NCBI GenBank assembly: GCA_963790525.1
Contig: CAWBOV010000005.1
Location: 248,001-312,000, forward strand
Origin: CAWBOV01 sp963790525
GTDB lineage: Bacteria > Actinomycetota > Actinomycetes > Mycobacteriales > Jatrophihabitantaceae
DNA length: 64,000 bases
Reading direction: 5' to 3'
Made by a program: the position numbers and the translations under genes. The notes under the pieces were generated by a model. It was not told where the DNA came from. It was given only the letters and a program-made list of their open reading frames with translations, and made no database searches. This document shows, piece by piece, positions 37,062-45,431 of the stretch (the first letter of the stretch is position 1; each line of letters begins with the position of its first letter).

Positions 37062-37648
37062 CAGGCACCCCGGCCGGGTGGCGCGAGCCGGCTCCTGATC
37101 GGCGCGGTGAGGGCCTCGACGACCTCCACGCGCGGCGGCATCGCCTCCCACGGGATCGAGTCCAGCGCGGCGGTCACGGTCAGCTCGAAACTGGGGCGCA
37201 GCGTGCCGCCGACGCCGTTCCAGACGTCCTTGATGCGCCCGGGATCGTGGTGCTCGAGTTGCAGCTGGACGGCGGCGTCCAGGGGCTGCGGCAGCATCGG
37301 CGCGGGCAGGACGGGGTTGGACACCAGGCAGGTGAACACATCGCTGATCAGCTGGTGCTCGTCACGGGTGCTCCCGGCGTAGACGCTGACGAGGTAGCTG
37401 AGTTCGATCAGCGGCAGCGGGCGGCGGCGTTCGTGCCGGCCGTCGGGCCCCACCCGGTCGGGCGTCGGGCGGGCGGGCTGGGTGCTGCGGCTGACGCCGA
37501 ACAGGAAGGCGTTGATCGTGATGCGCGAGAGCTGCGCGGACCAGGTGCCCGAGGGAGTGTCGAAGGAGATGTCACCGAGCTCTTCCCGGAGGGGCAGCGA
37601 CTCGCGCAGCAGTCTCTCGAGACCCTGCTCGACAATCGGAATCAGCAC
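37061..37648 (-). CDS. DUF4255 protein (eCIS tail-terminator type)
   Basis: 195 residues from GTG 37648 (VLIPIVEQGLERLLRESLPL), preceded by GAGGCTGGGA; an ATG at 37693 gives a longer leader without family similarity. The DUF4255 pattern is clear: helical N-terminus, ISFDTP then WSAQLSRITINAFLFGVSRST, PLPLIELSYLVSVYAGSTRDEHQLISDVFTCLVSNPVLP, and LRPSFELTVTAAL near the end. DUF4255 is the domain of the terminator protein that caps the sheath/tube in Afp- and PVC-like particles. It heads the minus operon with the three repeat-membrane proteins, which ties those proteins to the particle. Confidence 0.88.
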   Translation of the reverse strand: MLIPIVEQGLERLLRESLPLREELGDISFDTPSGTWSAQLSRITINAFLFGVSRSTQPARPTPDRVGPDGRHERRRPLPLIELSYLVSVYAGSTRDEHQLISDVFTCLVSNPVLPAPMLPQPLDAAVQLQLEHHDPGRIKDVWNGVGGTLRPSFELTVTAALDSIPWEAMPPRVEVVEALTAPIRSRLAPPGRGA

Positions 37649-37801
37649 CGCTGACGTCCCAGCCTCGACGTGACAACAAAGCGCTGCTGTCACCCGGGGT
37701 GGAGGTCGGTAGCGCAGCGCGGTTAGATCCCCCGGAGAGCTTGATGATCATATCGACGGACGGGACGTAGTCACCCCCTCCGAGACAAAATTGTTGATCA
37801 A

Positions 37802-39775
37802 ATGCAGAGGACGTGGACGGTGCGCGAACGCCTTGCCCGGGTAGCCGGAAAGATCACTCGTTCGGCTGCGCTGCGCGAGAAGGAACTGGCCGCCGAACCG
37901 CGGGAGCTGCTCATGTCCGTGGTGTCGGCTCTGGGTGCTGATTACGCGGATTGTCCAACGTTCACAGGCGATGCGGACGATCCCGATGCTTTCGACCGGC
38001 TCGTCGGACTGGTCGACGTGTTCGGGCTGTCGGAGCTGGAGACGTCCCTGCTCGAGGTCGCGTTGGCCCCCGAACTGGACGCCAACATCGGGGTGGCCTA
38101 CGACCTCCTCTCGGGGCGCCCGCCGTCGGGCCGGACCACGGTCGCGCTGGCGCTGGAACTGTGCGCGGCACCGACGTCACAGCCGATGGGGTTCGAGGCG
38201 CTGCACCCGCTGTCGGCGCTGCGCCGCAACCGGCTGCTCGACGTCGCAGGGGACGGCGCGTGGCTGCGGCGGACGCTGGTGATCCCGGATCGGGTGGCGG
38301 CCCATCTCGCCGGAGCCGACACTCCCCCCGCGTCCGTGCTGTCGATGATCGCTGACGCGGTGGCCTTCCCCTGCCCGGCCGCGGACCTGATCACCCGTGC
38401 TGTCGAGGCTGGGGCGGAACTGGTGTGGGTACGGAGCCTGCTGGGCACTGCCGGGGCATCGGTGGCCGTCGCCGGGTTCGCCGCCGCGGGTCTGGCCAGC
38501 GTCGTGGTGGACGCCCGGCGCGTTCCCGGCGGCGTCGCACTGGTCGACGCTGTGGCCGAGTGCGCCCGTGAGGCGGCGTTCCTGGCGCGCGCGCTCGTCG
38601 TCACCGGCGCCGACGCCCTCGCCGAGCCCGACGCGGTCGGCGCGCTGGAGCTGCTGCGCACGGCCGCGGTGCCCGTCGTCGCGGTGGGGACCCGGCCGTG
38701 GAATCCGCTGTGGCTGCGGGAGGTCCCGCTGAGCGTCGACGCGCCGATCCTCGCCGCGGACGACCGCGCGAGCATCTGGCAGTTGGCCCTGCAGGGCGGT
38801 GACGCACAGTCGCTGACGACTCTTCGGCTGACGCCCGAGGACATCCTCGCGACCGCCCGGTACGCGCAGGTCCTGGCTGCCGCGCGGGGTGAGTCGCCGT
38901 CCACGACGCAGCTGCGCGACGCCGCCAGGGTGCTCGGTGCCGGTGCCGGTTCGGGTCGGGTGGCGGCCCGAGCGCTCGGCGCCCCGGCCACGTTCGCCGA
39001 TCTGATCCTGCCCGGCCGGGTGCGGGAGGAGCTGGAGCGCCTGGTGCGCTGGGCGGCCCACCGCGACGACGTCCTCGCCCGCGGTCCCGTGCACGGCAAG
39101 GGCGGCAAGGGCACGGGGATCACCGCGCTGTTCACCGGCAGCCCGGGCACCGGCAAGACGCTGGCCGCGCACGTCATCGCCGACGAGCTCGAATCTCGAA
39201 CTGTTCCAGGTCGACCTGTCCGGCGGTCGTCGACAAGTACATCGGCGAGACCGAGAAGAACCTGGAGCGGGTCTTCCACGAGGCCGAGAGCGGGCAACGT
39301 GGTGCTGTTCTTCGACGAGGCCGATGCCCTGTTCGGCAGCCGTTCCGAGGTCAAGGACGCCCGGGACCGGTACGCCAACCAGGAGGTCTCCTACCTGCTG
39401 CAGCGCATGGAGCACTTCGACGGCATCACCGTGCTGGCCACGAACCTGCGCGGCAACCTGGACCAGGCGTTCTCCCGCCGGATGCAGTTCATCGTCCACT
39501 TCCCCGACCCGGACGCCCCGACCCGCGGCCGGCTGTGGCACGCAGCACCTGTCCCACGCCGGGGAGCTCGATCCGGCCGATCCCGTCGACGTCGAGTTCC
39601 TGGCCGAGACCGTCGAACTGGCCGGCGGCGACATCCGCAACATCGTCCTCGGCCGCGACCTACGACGCCGCCGCGTCGCGGGCAGGCACTCGGCATGCGG
39701 CACGTGCGCGCGGCGACCTCGCGCGAGTACCAGAAGCTGGGCCGCCGCCTGCCCGGTGCGGTCGAGACGACCTGA
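37802..39775 (+). CDS. AAA+ ATPase of the contractile injection system (frameshifted in the ATPase core)
   Basis: About 655 residues, ATG 37802. The N-terminal ~400 residues are a helical and Rossmann-like region (FGLSELETSLLEVALAPELDANIGVAYDLL). The classical AAA+ module starts near residue 400: Walker A GSPGTGKT (about residue 446), Walker B VVLFFDEADALFG, sensor 1 TVLATNLRGN, and the arginine-finger region FSRRMQF. Frame slips at about 39190, 39222, 39294, 39540, 39660 and 39683, mostly single extra bases, interrupt the core; the corrected sequence reads NLELFQVDLS and KYIGETEKNLERVFHEAESGN. This is the conserved ATPase of eCIS loci, thought to help assembly or recycling. It stands after a 150-bp AT-richer spacer, divergent from the DUF4255 operon. 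Confidence 0.88.
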   Translation: MQRTWTVRERLARVAGKITRSAALREKELAAEPRELLMSVVSALGADYADCPTFTGDADDPDAFDRLVGLVDVFGLSELETSLLEVALAPELDANIGVAYDLLSGRPPSGRTTVALALELCAAPTSQPMGFEALHPLSALRRNRLLDVAGDGAWLRRTLVIPDRVAAHLAGADTPPASVLSMIADAVAFPCPAADLITRAVEAGAELVWVRSLLGTAGASVAVAGFAAAGLASVVVDARRVPGGVALVDAVAECAREAAFLARALVVTGADALAEPDAVGALELLRTAAVPVVAVGTRPWNPLWLREVPLSVDAPILAADDRASIWQLALQGGDAQSLTTLRLTPEDILATARYAQVLAAARGESPSTTQLRDAARVLGAGAGSGRVAARALGAPATFADLILPGRVREELERLVRWAAHRDDVLARGPVHGKGGKGTGITALFTGSPGTGKTLAAHVIADELESRTVPGRPVRRSSTSTSARPRRTWSGSSTRPRAGNVVLFFDEADALFGSRSEVKDARDRYANQEVSYLLQRMEHFDGITVLATNLRGNLDQAFSRRMQFIVHFPDPDAPTRGRLWHAAPVPRRGARSGRSRRRRVPGRDRRTGRRRHPQHRPRPRPTTPPRRGQALGMRHVRAATSREYQKLGRRLPGAVETT

Positions 39776-39934
39776 TCCGTCGGCGCGATCCGTCGTGTCC
39801 CCGGCGCCGGCGGTGCGCGGTTCGGTGCCGGGTGCGGCGGACGGGCGGCTAGCCTGGGAGTCACGGACGCGCGTGCGGACATGCGACGTACATGTCTGAC
39901 AGGATGTGCGCCGAGGAACTCCCACCCGGGTTCC

Positions 39935-40007
39935 GGGCCTCTAGCTCAATGGTTAGAGCTGCGGACTTTTAATCCGTAGGTTGTGGGTTCGAGTCCCACG
40001 GGGCCCA
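39935..40007 (+). tRNA. tRNA-Lys (anticodon TTT)
   Basis: A 73-nt cloverleaf. The acceptor GGGCCTC (39935-39941) pairs with GGGGCCC (40000-40006, with one T-G pair) and is followed by discriminator A. The D arm is AGCTCAATGGTTAGAGCT. The anticodon arm is GCGGA-CTTTTAA-TCCGT with TTT at the reading position, and the T arm is GTGGG-TTCGAGT-CCCAC. CCA is not encoded. It lies 160 bp downstream of the ATPase gene, at the right border of the injection locus. Confidence 0.95.
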
Positions 40008-40037
40008 CTCGCCCGTATTTCCCGGGGCTCCGGGCGT

Positions 40038-40106
40038 GACACCGGCTCCCGCTGACGCGCGACACCTGCTCCGGCTGATGGGTGACACCCGCTCCGGCTG
40101 ATCGGT
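40038..40106 (+). repeat. Three tandem 23-bp repeats downstream of tRNA-Lys
   Basis: Units at 40038-40060, 40061-40083 and 40084-40106 share the pattern GACACCxGCTCCxGCTGA; units 2 and 3 differ at only a few positions, unit 1 is more diverged. They lie in the non-coding gap between the tRNA and the next gene. No function is evident. Confidence 0.7.
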
Positions 40107-40146
40107 GACACTCCCCGTGCGCAGGCACCGCGCTCGCGCGTGGCGC

Positions 40147-40308
40147 TCAGGCGCAGAACGGGCAGGTGGGATCGGCGTCGGCGTGCACGCCGGAGAAATG
40201 GTCCTCCGCCAGCGCGGCACACTCGTCGCACGTGCCGTCCCAGCCGGCTTTGTCGGCGTCGAATCGGCGGGAGCAGCCGACGTTCAGGCAGATGTCCGGT
40301 GCTTCCAT
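40147..40308 (-). CDS. Small zinc-ribbon protein
   Basis: 53 residues, ATG 40308 (MEAPDICLNVGCSRRFDADK). Cys residues are arranged as C-x4-C, C-x2-C (GTCDECAAL) and a terminal CPFCA, which could hold one zinc ion. In-frame GTG codons just upstream could lengthen it by a few residues. No known family is certain. It stands alone next to the tRNA-Lys region; such short zinc proteins are often regulators or stabilisers, but nothing here shows which. Confidence 0.55.
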   Translation of the reverse strand: MEAPDICLNVGCSRRFDADKAGWDGTCDECAALAEDHFSGVHADADPTCPFCA

Positions 40309-40385
40309 GACGACCACGGTGGCCTCCTTCGTCTCGGGTGATGCCCTAGAGGTAGCAGCCCGGTACGACAGTTTCGGACCGGGCG

Positions 40386-40962
40386 CTACTGACCGGTCCG
40401 GCCGTCGATGCACTCCCGGAGCAGGTCCGCGTGGCCGCAGTGCCGCGCGTACTCCTCGATCATGTGCACGAGGACGTCCCGCAGCGGGACCTCCTCGCCG
40501 TGCCGGGTGTGGCCCGTCGTCTCCAGGTCGGCGGTGCGTGCCGTGTACTCCTCGGCGAACGCGACCTCGGCACGCCAGGCCTGCCAGGCCTGTGCCACGA
40601 CGTCCGCGTCGGCGCGGGCGCCGCAGCCAGTCCTCGTCGGGCGAGTCGGCGGTGCAGTACAGCTTCGCCGCGTCCAGTCCGTTCATGACCCGGCGGAACC
40701 ACCCGCGTTCCACCTCCGCCATGTGCCGGACGAGGCCCAACAGCGACATCGTCGACGGCGGGACGGACCTCCGCGACAGCTGCTCGGCGTCGAGGTCGGC
40801 GCACTTCAGTTCCAGCGTGATCCGGTAGCGGCGCAGGTAGTCGAGCAGGATGCTGCGTTCGTCCGTGCCCGAGGTAGCGCTCTCCCGCGGATCGTCCTGC
40901 GGATCGACCCACATGTCCGGGCGCGCCGACGCCCGCGTCCAGCGCACGACGGGTTCGGCCAT
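40386..40962 (-). CDS. DinB-family (DUF664) protein (frameshifted)
   Basis: About 190 residues from ATG 40962 (MAEPVVRWTRASARPDMW). The four-helix DinB/DUF664 pattern is visible: ERSILLDYLRRYRITLELKCADLDAEQLSRRSVPPSTMSLLGLVRHMAEVERGWF. After one indel near 40615 the C-terminal helices follow (EVPLRDVLVHMIEEYARHCGHADLLRECIDG). The metal-binding His residues (RHM, HMIEEYARHCGH) are present in both halves. Members are mostly thiol transferases or unassigned metal proteins, in actinomycetes often linked to mycothiol. The gene stands alone between the zinc-ribbon and membrane-protein genes. Confidence 0.8.
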
Positions 40963-40997
40963 CCAGCCATCATCACAGACAGCTGTCCCGACGGGAG

Positions 40998-41860
40998 TCA
41001 GGCCGCGGGCTCGACGGCGATCGCGTCGTCGGCCTCGAGCGTCCGCCGTGCCGTCGACGTCGGCGTCGACCTCGACGACCACCTCGACGTCCGTGCGGGT
41101 CAACGCGAGGTAGGCCACGAAGCACAGGATGCCCGCCGTCATCAGCAGCGTGGTCCAGCCCGTCCCGAAGCCCAGGCCGCCCACGCGCCGGGGCACCGCC
41201 ATCCAGTCCGCCGAGGACGCGCCGAGCGGGCGGGTGACGACGTAGGCGAACCAGAATCCGAAGATCGCATTCATGCCGAACCGCCAGTACCCGACCGCCG
41301 GGATCACGATCACCACGGCGAAGATGACGACCGAGGAGACGTACCCGAGGTGGAAGCTGGACGCGGTCATGTCCCCGGCGGCCGTGCCGAGCGCGAAGGT
41401 GGCGACCACCGTGGCCCAGTAGTACCCCTCCCGGCGGCGGGTGTGGATGCTGTGCACGTCCAGCGTGTCCTCGCTGCGGTACCAGCCGACCAGCACACCG
41501 GCGAGGACGGCCGCGAAGACCAGCGTCGACGCCCAGTACGGCACGTTGGTGGCGCTGTGGATGCCGTCGGCCAGCATGGTCCCGAAGACACTGACCATGA
41601 CCACCGCCAGCCAGTACACCCACGGCCAGATAGCGGCGGACCCGGAACTGCGCGACGAGCGCGGCCACGAGCGCCAGCCCCGACAGCGGCATGGCGATCG
41701 CGGTTCCCAGGCGGTTGCCCAGGTAGTCCGACGCCGCCTCGCCCATACCGGTCGTGAGCACCTTGGTGATCCAGAAGTACGCGGTGATCTCCGGAACCTT
41801 CGCGACGAGGGTCCGAAGAGAAGCAGCCGTTCGATGGGTCGCCAGTTCGCTCGAGGTCAC
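40998..41860 (-). CDS. COG4705-type integral membrane protein (frameshifted)
   Basis: About 287 residues, ATG 41860 (MTSSELATHRTAASLRTLV). The conserved family stretch KVPEITAYFWITKVLTTGMGEAASDYL is followed by about eight hydrophobic helices. Repeated units (VPYWASTLVFAAVLAGVLVGWYRSEDTLDVHSIHTRRREGYYWATVVATFALGTAAGDM) suggest an internal duplication. Frame breaks near 41625 and 41045 must be repaired to reach the stop at 40998 (EADDAIAVEPAA). The family has no established function. It lies in the cytoplasmic membrane, and no neighbour suggests a pathway. Confidence 0.75.
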
Positions 41861-41999
41861 CGCCTCAGACTTGCGGGGGCTTCATGTAAGCCACCCGGGT
41901 TGCCCCGGCAAACGTGACACACCCCACCAGAGCGGCGCTGTCGACGGGTCCGGGCGGGAACCTCCGCGACGCGGCGGCCGAGCCTCGCCTGGTCGACGC

Positions 42000-42578
42000 C
42001 TAGTAGACGGCGTGCAGCCGTTCGCCCGCGGACTCGACACGGACGCTGGAGTGTCCGGCGATGAGCCGCTCGAGCTGGCCGTCGGCCGGGTCGTCGACGA
42101 TGGCGAGCGGGTAGGCGCACAGCAGCTCGCAGGGAACCTCACGCATGAGCCGGTTCCAGAGGTCCTCGAGCTGCAGGGCCGCTTCGACCTCGCCGCGCCC
42201 CCAGAGGTCGGCGACCATGTCGCCGTAGATGCGCAGCACGCCGGTGACGGGCACGTGCCTGCGCACCAGCCCGCCGACCACGTCGTCGAACAGGTCGGCG
42301 TCGGGGAGTCCGTCGCGCAGGATCCGGGCGAGGGTCTGCTCCGCGCTGACGACGAGCAGCCGGCCGGAGGCCAGTGCGCGGACCGACTCAGGTGCGGCCA
42401 GCACGGCATCGAGCGCCGGCCGCAACTCCGCCTGCGCGACCACCAGGACGTTCCCGCTGCCGGCGAGGGAGTTCCCGACGAAGTTCGCCACCTGTACCGC
42501 AAGATCGTCCGCCGTGCCGAAGATCAGAACTCCGTGCCGATGCGACGATGGTGCGGTCTCTGCGAGAAGGTCGACCAT
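42000..42578 (-). CDS. MEDS-domain (DcmR-like sensory) protein
   Basis: 192 residues from ATG 42578 (MVDLLAETAPSSHRHGVLIFG), preceded by GGGGAAAGAG; an ATG at 42629 is the longer alternative. The pattern HGVLIFGTADDLAVQVANFVGNSLAGSGNVLVVAQ and LRIYGDMVADLWGRGEVEAALQLEDLWNRLM ... ELLCAYPLA matches the MEDS domain, a KaiC-related sensory domain without a full Walker motif. Such proteins are often found with anti-sigma or STAS regulators as signal sensors. Here it is stand-alone, without a DNA-binding or kinase part, so a regulatory partner elsewhere is likely. Confidence 0.82.
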   Translation of the reverse strand: MVDLLAETAPSSHRHGVLIFGTADDLAVQVANFVGNSLAGSGNVLVVAQAELRPALDAVLAAPESVRALASGRLLVVSAEQTLARILRDGLPDADLFDDVVGGLVRRHVPVTGVLRIYGDMVADLWGRGEVEAALQLEDLWNRLMREVPCELLCAYPLAIVDDPADGQLERLIAGHSSVRVESAGERLHAVY

Positions 42579-42769
42579 GACTATCGCTCTTTCCCCGTGG
42601 GCACTGCCCGGCACGAACATGGTCGGCACTTCCGCAGCATCGGGGAAGCAACGGGCGGAGTCACGGATGATCCCGGCCAGCTGTTGCGACAGCCAAGATT
42701 CATGCTAGTCGAATGATTTGGCCGGGAGCAAGATCACATCGGGCCGGCGAGCTGGTGTTCATCTCGCGG

Positions 42770-43018
42770 TCACTCGCCGCGGTGTGACTCCTCCAGATCG
42801 ATGGACCGGACGTGGCGCGGATCGAGATCCAGCGGTGTCCCGGCAGCGCCGGGCACTGTGGCCTCCACCAGGGGCGCGTCGATGTCCTTCGCCTCCTCGA
42901 CGTCGTAGCGGAGCTGGGCCGTGAACGCCTCCGCCTCCTCCAGGTCCACGCCGGGGAGTTCGACCATGAGCGCATCGCGCTGGTCGGTGAAGAGAATCTG
43001 GATCACGTAGTCGGTCAC
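42770..43018 (-). CDS. Hypothetical acidic protein
   Basis: 82 residues from GTG 43018 (VTDYVIQILFTDQRDALMVEL). It is acidic and mixed alpha/beta (LEEAEAFTAQLRYDVEEAKDIDAPLVEATVPG), without membrane segments or recognised motif. The frame continues upstream without a good start, so the start is a choice. It is divergent from the MBL hydrolase operon (162 bp away) and could share a promoter region with it. Function unknown. Confidence 0.5.
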   Translation of the reverse strand: MTDYVIQILFTDQRDALMVELPGVDLEEAEAFTAQLRYDVEEAKDIDAPLVEATVPGAAGTPLDLDPRHVRSIDLEESHRGE

Positions 43019-43180
43019 GCGTCCGATCGTAGGACCACGCGGGCGCGGACCCCCGGTCACCTGCCAGGAGCAAGGATCCCGGCCCGGTGATACGTGCTTG
43101 CCTAGCGAGATGATCTCTAGTCCAATATCTGACATCACCCGTTGTTCCGGGGTGACATCGGGGTGGGGCGGGGCCGGATC

Positions 43181-44308
43181 ATGACCGAGGAAGCGCTGGT
43201 CGTCGAGCTCCTGCCTGCCCGTCAGGGTGACTGCATCCTGCTCCACTGGTGGGTCGACGCGACCGCGGAGACGCCCGGCCGCCGCGTCCACGTCCTCATC
43301 GACGGCGGACCGGCCAGGGCCTACACCGAGATCGCCGAACGCCTCGCGCGCATCCCCTCCAGGCGGATCGACCTGCTCGTCCTCACCCACATCGACGCCG
43401 ACCACATCGAGGGCGCGATCCTGCTCGTCAACGACGCCGACCTGGCCCTGACGATCGACGAGGTCTGGTACAACGGCTATCCGCAGCTGGCGGCCGAGCT
43501 GGCCGCCCCGCACGGAGAGATCCTGGGCGCTCTCGTGGCGAGCCGCGGCATCGCGTGGAACGCGCCCTTCGCGGGCAGAGCGGCGCGCGCCGCCGCCGAC
43601 GACCACGCGCTGACCGAGGTCACGCTCGCGGGCGACGTCCGCGTCACCGTCCTGGCACCGACAACATCCGGCCTGACGAAGCTGCGCGACGAGTGGACCA
43701 GGACCTGCACCGAGGCGGGCCTCACGGTGGGCTCGGTGGACGATGCGCTCCGGCTCCTGCACGCCAAGCGCTCGCTCAACCCGCCCTCGTCCTACCTCAG
43801 CGGGGGCAAGGGGCCCGACGTCGTCCAGCTGGCGCAACGCCGCACCGGGACCGACCCCTCGATCCCCAACCAGAGCAGCATCGTGCTCCTCGTCGAACGC
43901 CGGGGCGCCGCCGTGCTGCTGGCCGGGGATTCCACGGCCGGTGTGCTGGAACCGGCCCTGCGGCGGTTGCTCGCCCAGCGCGGGATCGAGCACCTCGCAC
44001 TGGATGCGTTCAAGCTCCCCCACCACGGCAGCGCGAACAACATCACCTCCTCGCTCGTGATGCTGGCCCCGGCGCGCAGGTACCTCTTCAGCACCAACGG
44101 CGCGTACTTCCACCATCCCGACGACAGCGCCGTGGCGACGGTCATCGCCTACGGTCCGGCCGACTGCGAACTCGTCTTCAACTACCGCACGCCGCGCACG
44201 TCCCAGTGGGCCGACGAGGCGCTGCGCCGGGCCCACGACTTCCGCACGAGCTATCCCGCGGACGGCGAGGGTGCCGTCGTGACGCTTCAGGGGTCAGCCG
44301 ATGGGTGA
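43181..44308 (+). CDS. ComEC-like metallo-beta-lactamase-fold hydrolase
   Basis: 375 residues from ATG 43181. The MBL signature THIDADHIEG (HxHxDH variant TxIDADH) lies at about residue 70 after VLIDGGPARAY. Further metal-site elements are LLAGDST and LKLPHHGSANN-type FKLPHHGSANN, and the C-terminus carries FSTNGAYFHHPD, as in ComEC C-terminal and related stand-alone hydrolases. The absence of membrane helices separates it from true ComEC. Members are expected to be nucleases, phosphodiesterases or other phosphate-ester hydrolases. It is the first gene of the CHAT/FlhA-C-like operon and overlaps the first CHAT gene by 8 bp, so translational coupling is likely. The substrate is unknown. Confidence 0.85.
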   Translation: MTEEALVVELLPARQGDCILLHWWVDATAETPGRRVHVLIDGGPARAYTEIAERLARIPSRRIDLLVLTHIDADHIEGAILLVNDADLALTIDEVWYNGYPQLAAELAAPHGEILGALVASRGIAWNAPFAGRAARAAADDHALTEVTLAGDVRVTVLAPTTSGLTKLRDEWTRTCTEAGLTVGSVDDALRLLHAKRSLNPPSSYLSGGKGPDVVQLAQRRTGTDPSIPNQSSIVLLVERRGAAVLLAGDSTAGVLEPALRRLLAQRGIEHLALDAFKLPHHGSANNITSSLVMLAPARRYLFSTNGAYFHHPDDSAVATVIAYGPADCELVFNYRTPRTSQWADEALRRAHDFRTSYPADGEGAVVTLQGSADG

Positions 44309-45429
44309 TCTCTATCTGCGCATCGACGTCGACGGCACCGGTGTGCTGCGGGCGAGCCGGTACGACACCAAGCAGAAGGGGCCCGCGTCCCAGGTCGCCG
44401 GATCGGGCCTGGACGTCGACCTCGTGCGCCTGTTCGAGGGCTGGCTGCAGCTGCGGGACCGCACCTGGGACGAGGCCGAGATCCGCATCTTCGGATCGCT
44501 GCTGCATCGCTGCCTGTTCGGTGAGCGCGGCTGGGACTGGATCGAGGGCGCGATCGCGAGCGTGGCGCCCACCCGCTGCCGCCTCGAGCTCTCCTTCCCG
44601 GCCGACGGTGCCTATGCGCGGCTGGCCTCGCTCCCGTGGGAGTACCTCTATCGCCCGGACCGCCCCGGAGCGACGGGCGGCTTCCTCGCGGCGCGGCCGG
44701 ATCTCGTTCTCGTCCCGGTTCATCCCGCTGTCCAGCGACGACGTCCCGCTCGTGCCCGAGACCCCGTTGCGGCTGCTCGTCGTCGTCAGCCAGCCGAATG
44801 ACCCCCTGCTCGGCGAGGTGCTCCACGAGGAGGTCCTCGCCGAGATCGAGACGGCGGCGGCCGGCGCTCGGTTCGCCGTGTCGGTCCTGCACGACCCGAC
44901 GGCCGAGTCGCTGTACCGCGAGATCGCCGCCCTCGACGAGCCCCCGCACCTGATCCACCTGCTCGGGCACGGCTCCTACGACCACGACCGCGGCGAAGGC
45001 AGCTTCGCACTCAGCAAGCCCAGCCGGCAGGGCACGGACTGGGTCGCCGACCGCCGCCTCGCCGAAGTGCTCACGCACGGCAGCCGGCCACCGCGGGCGG
45101 TGATCGTGCACGCCTGCGAGGGCGGTGTCGTCGAGTTCCCCGTGAGTTTCGCCGGGCTGGCCCCGCAGCTCATCCGCCACGGCGTGCAGGCGGTGGTCGC
45201 CATGCAGTACGCGGTGACCAACGAGACGGCGATCGCGTTCAGCACCAGCGTCTATCGCCAGCTGGCCAAGCATGTCGACCTCGACATCGCCGCCCAGCAG
45301 GCGCGCTGGGACATCAGCCGGATCGGCGCGTACCCGGATCCGAGGCTGCTCGGCCTTCCCGTCGTGTACCGGCAGACCGACCATGTCCTGTTCTCCACCA
45401 CATCCCCGGCGACCACGGGCGGGAGTTGA
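44301..45429 (+). CDS. CHAT-domain (caspase-like) protease with intact catalytic dyad (frameshifted)
   Basis: About 375 residues, ATG 44301. The N-terminal ~130 residues (LYLRIDVDGTGVLRASRYD ... LLHRCLFGERGWDWIEGAIA ... LASLPWEYLYRPD) are typical of CHAT proteins and lead into the protease core. One extra G near 44717 breaks the frame; the corrected text runs LVLVP-FIPLSSDDVP. The catalytic His is in LIHLLGHGSYD (about 44953-44973) and the Cys in VIVHACEGGVVEF (about 45110-45120), both intact. CHAT proteases are separase/caspase relatives that often act in immunity or programmed death by cleaving one partner. The stop overlaps the TTG upstream of the second CHAT gene. Confidence 0.88.
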
Positions 45430-45431
45430 CG

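Noticed and set aside
37694..37801. Palindromic operator between the DUF4255 operon and the ATPase gene
   Set aside because: TTGATGATCATATC and TTGTTGATCAA look suggestive but are not exact palindromes and differ from each other; too weak to list.
40038..40106. CRISPR-like array beside the tRNA
   Set aside because: Only three tandem units without spacers and no cas genes.
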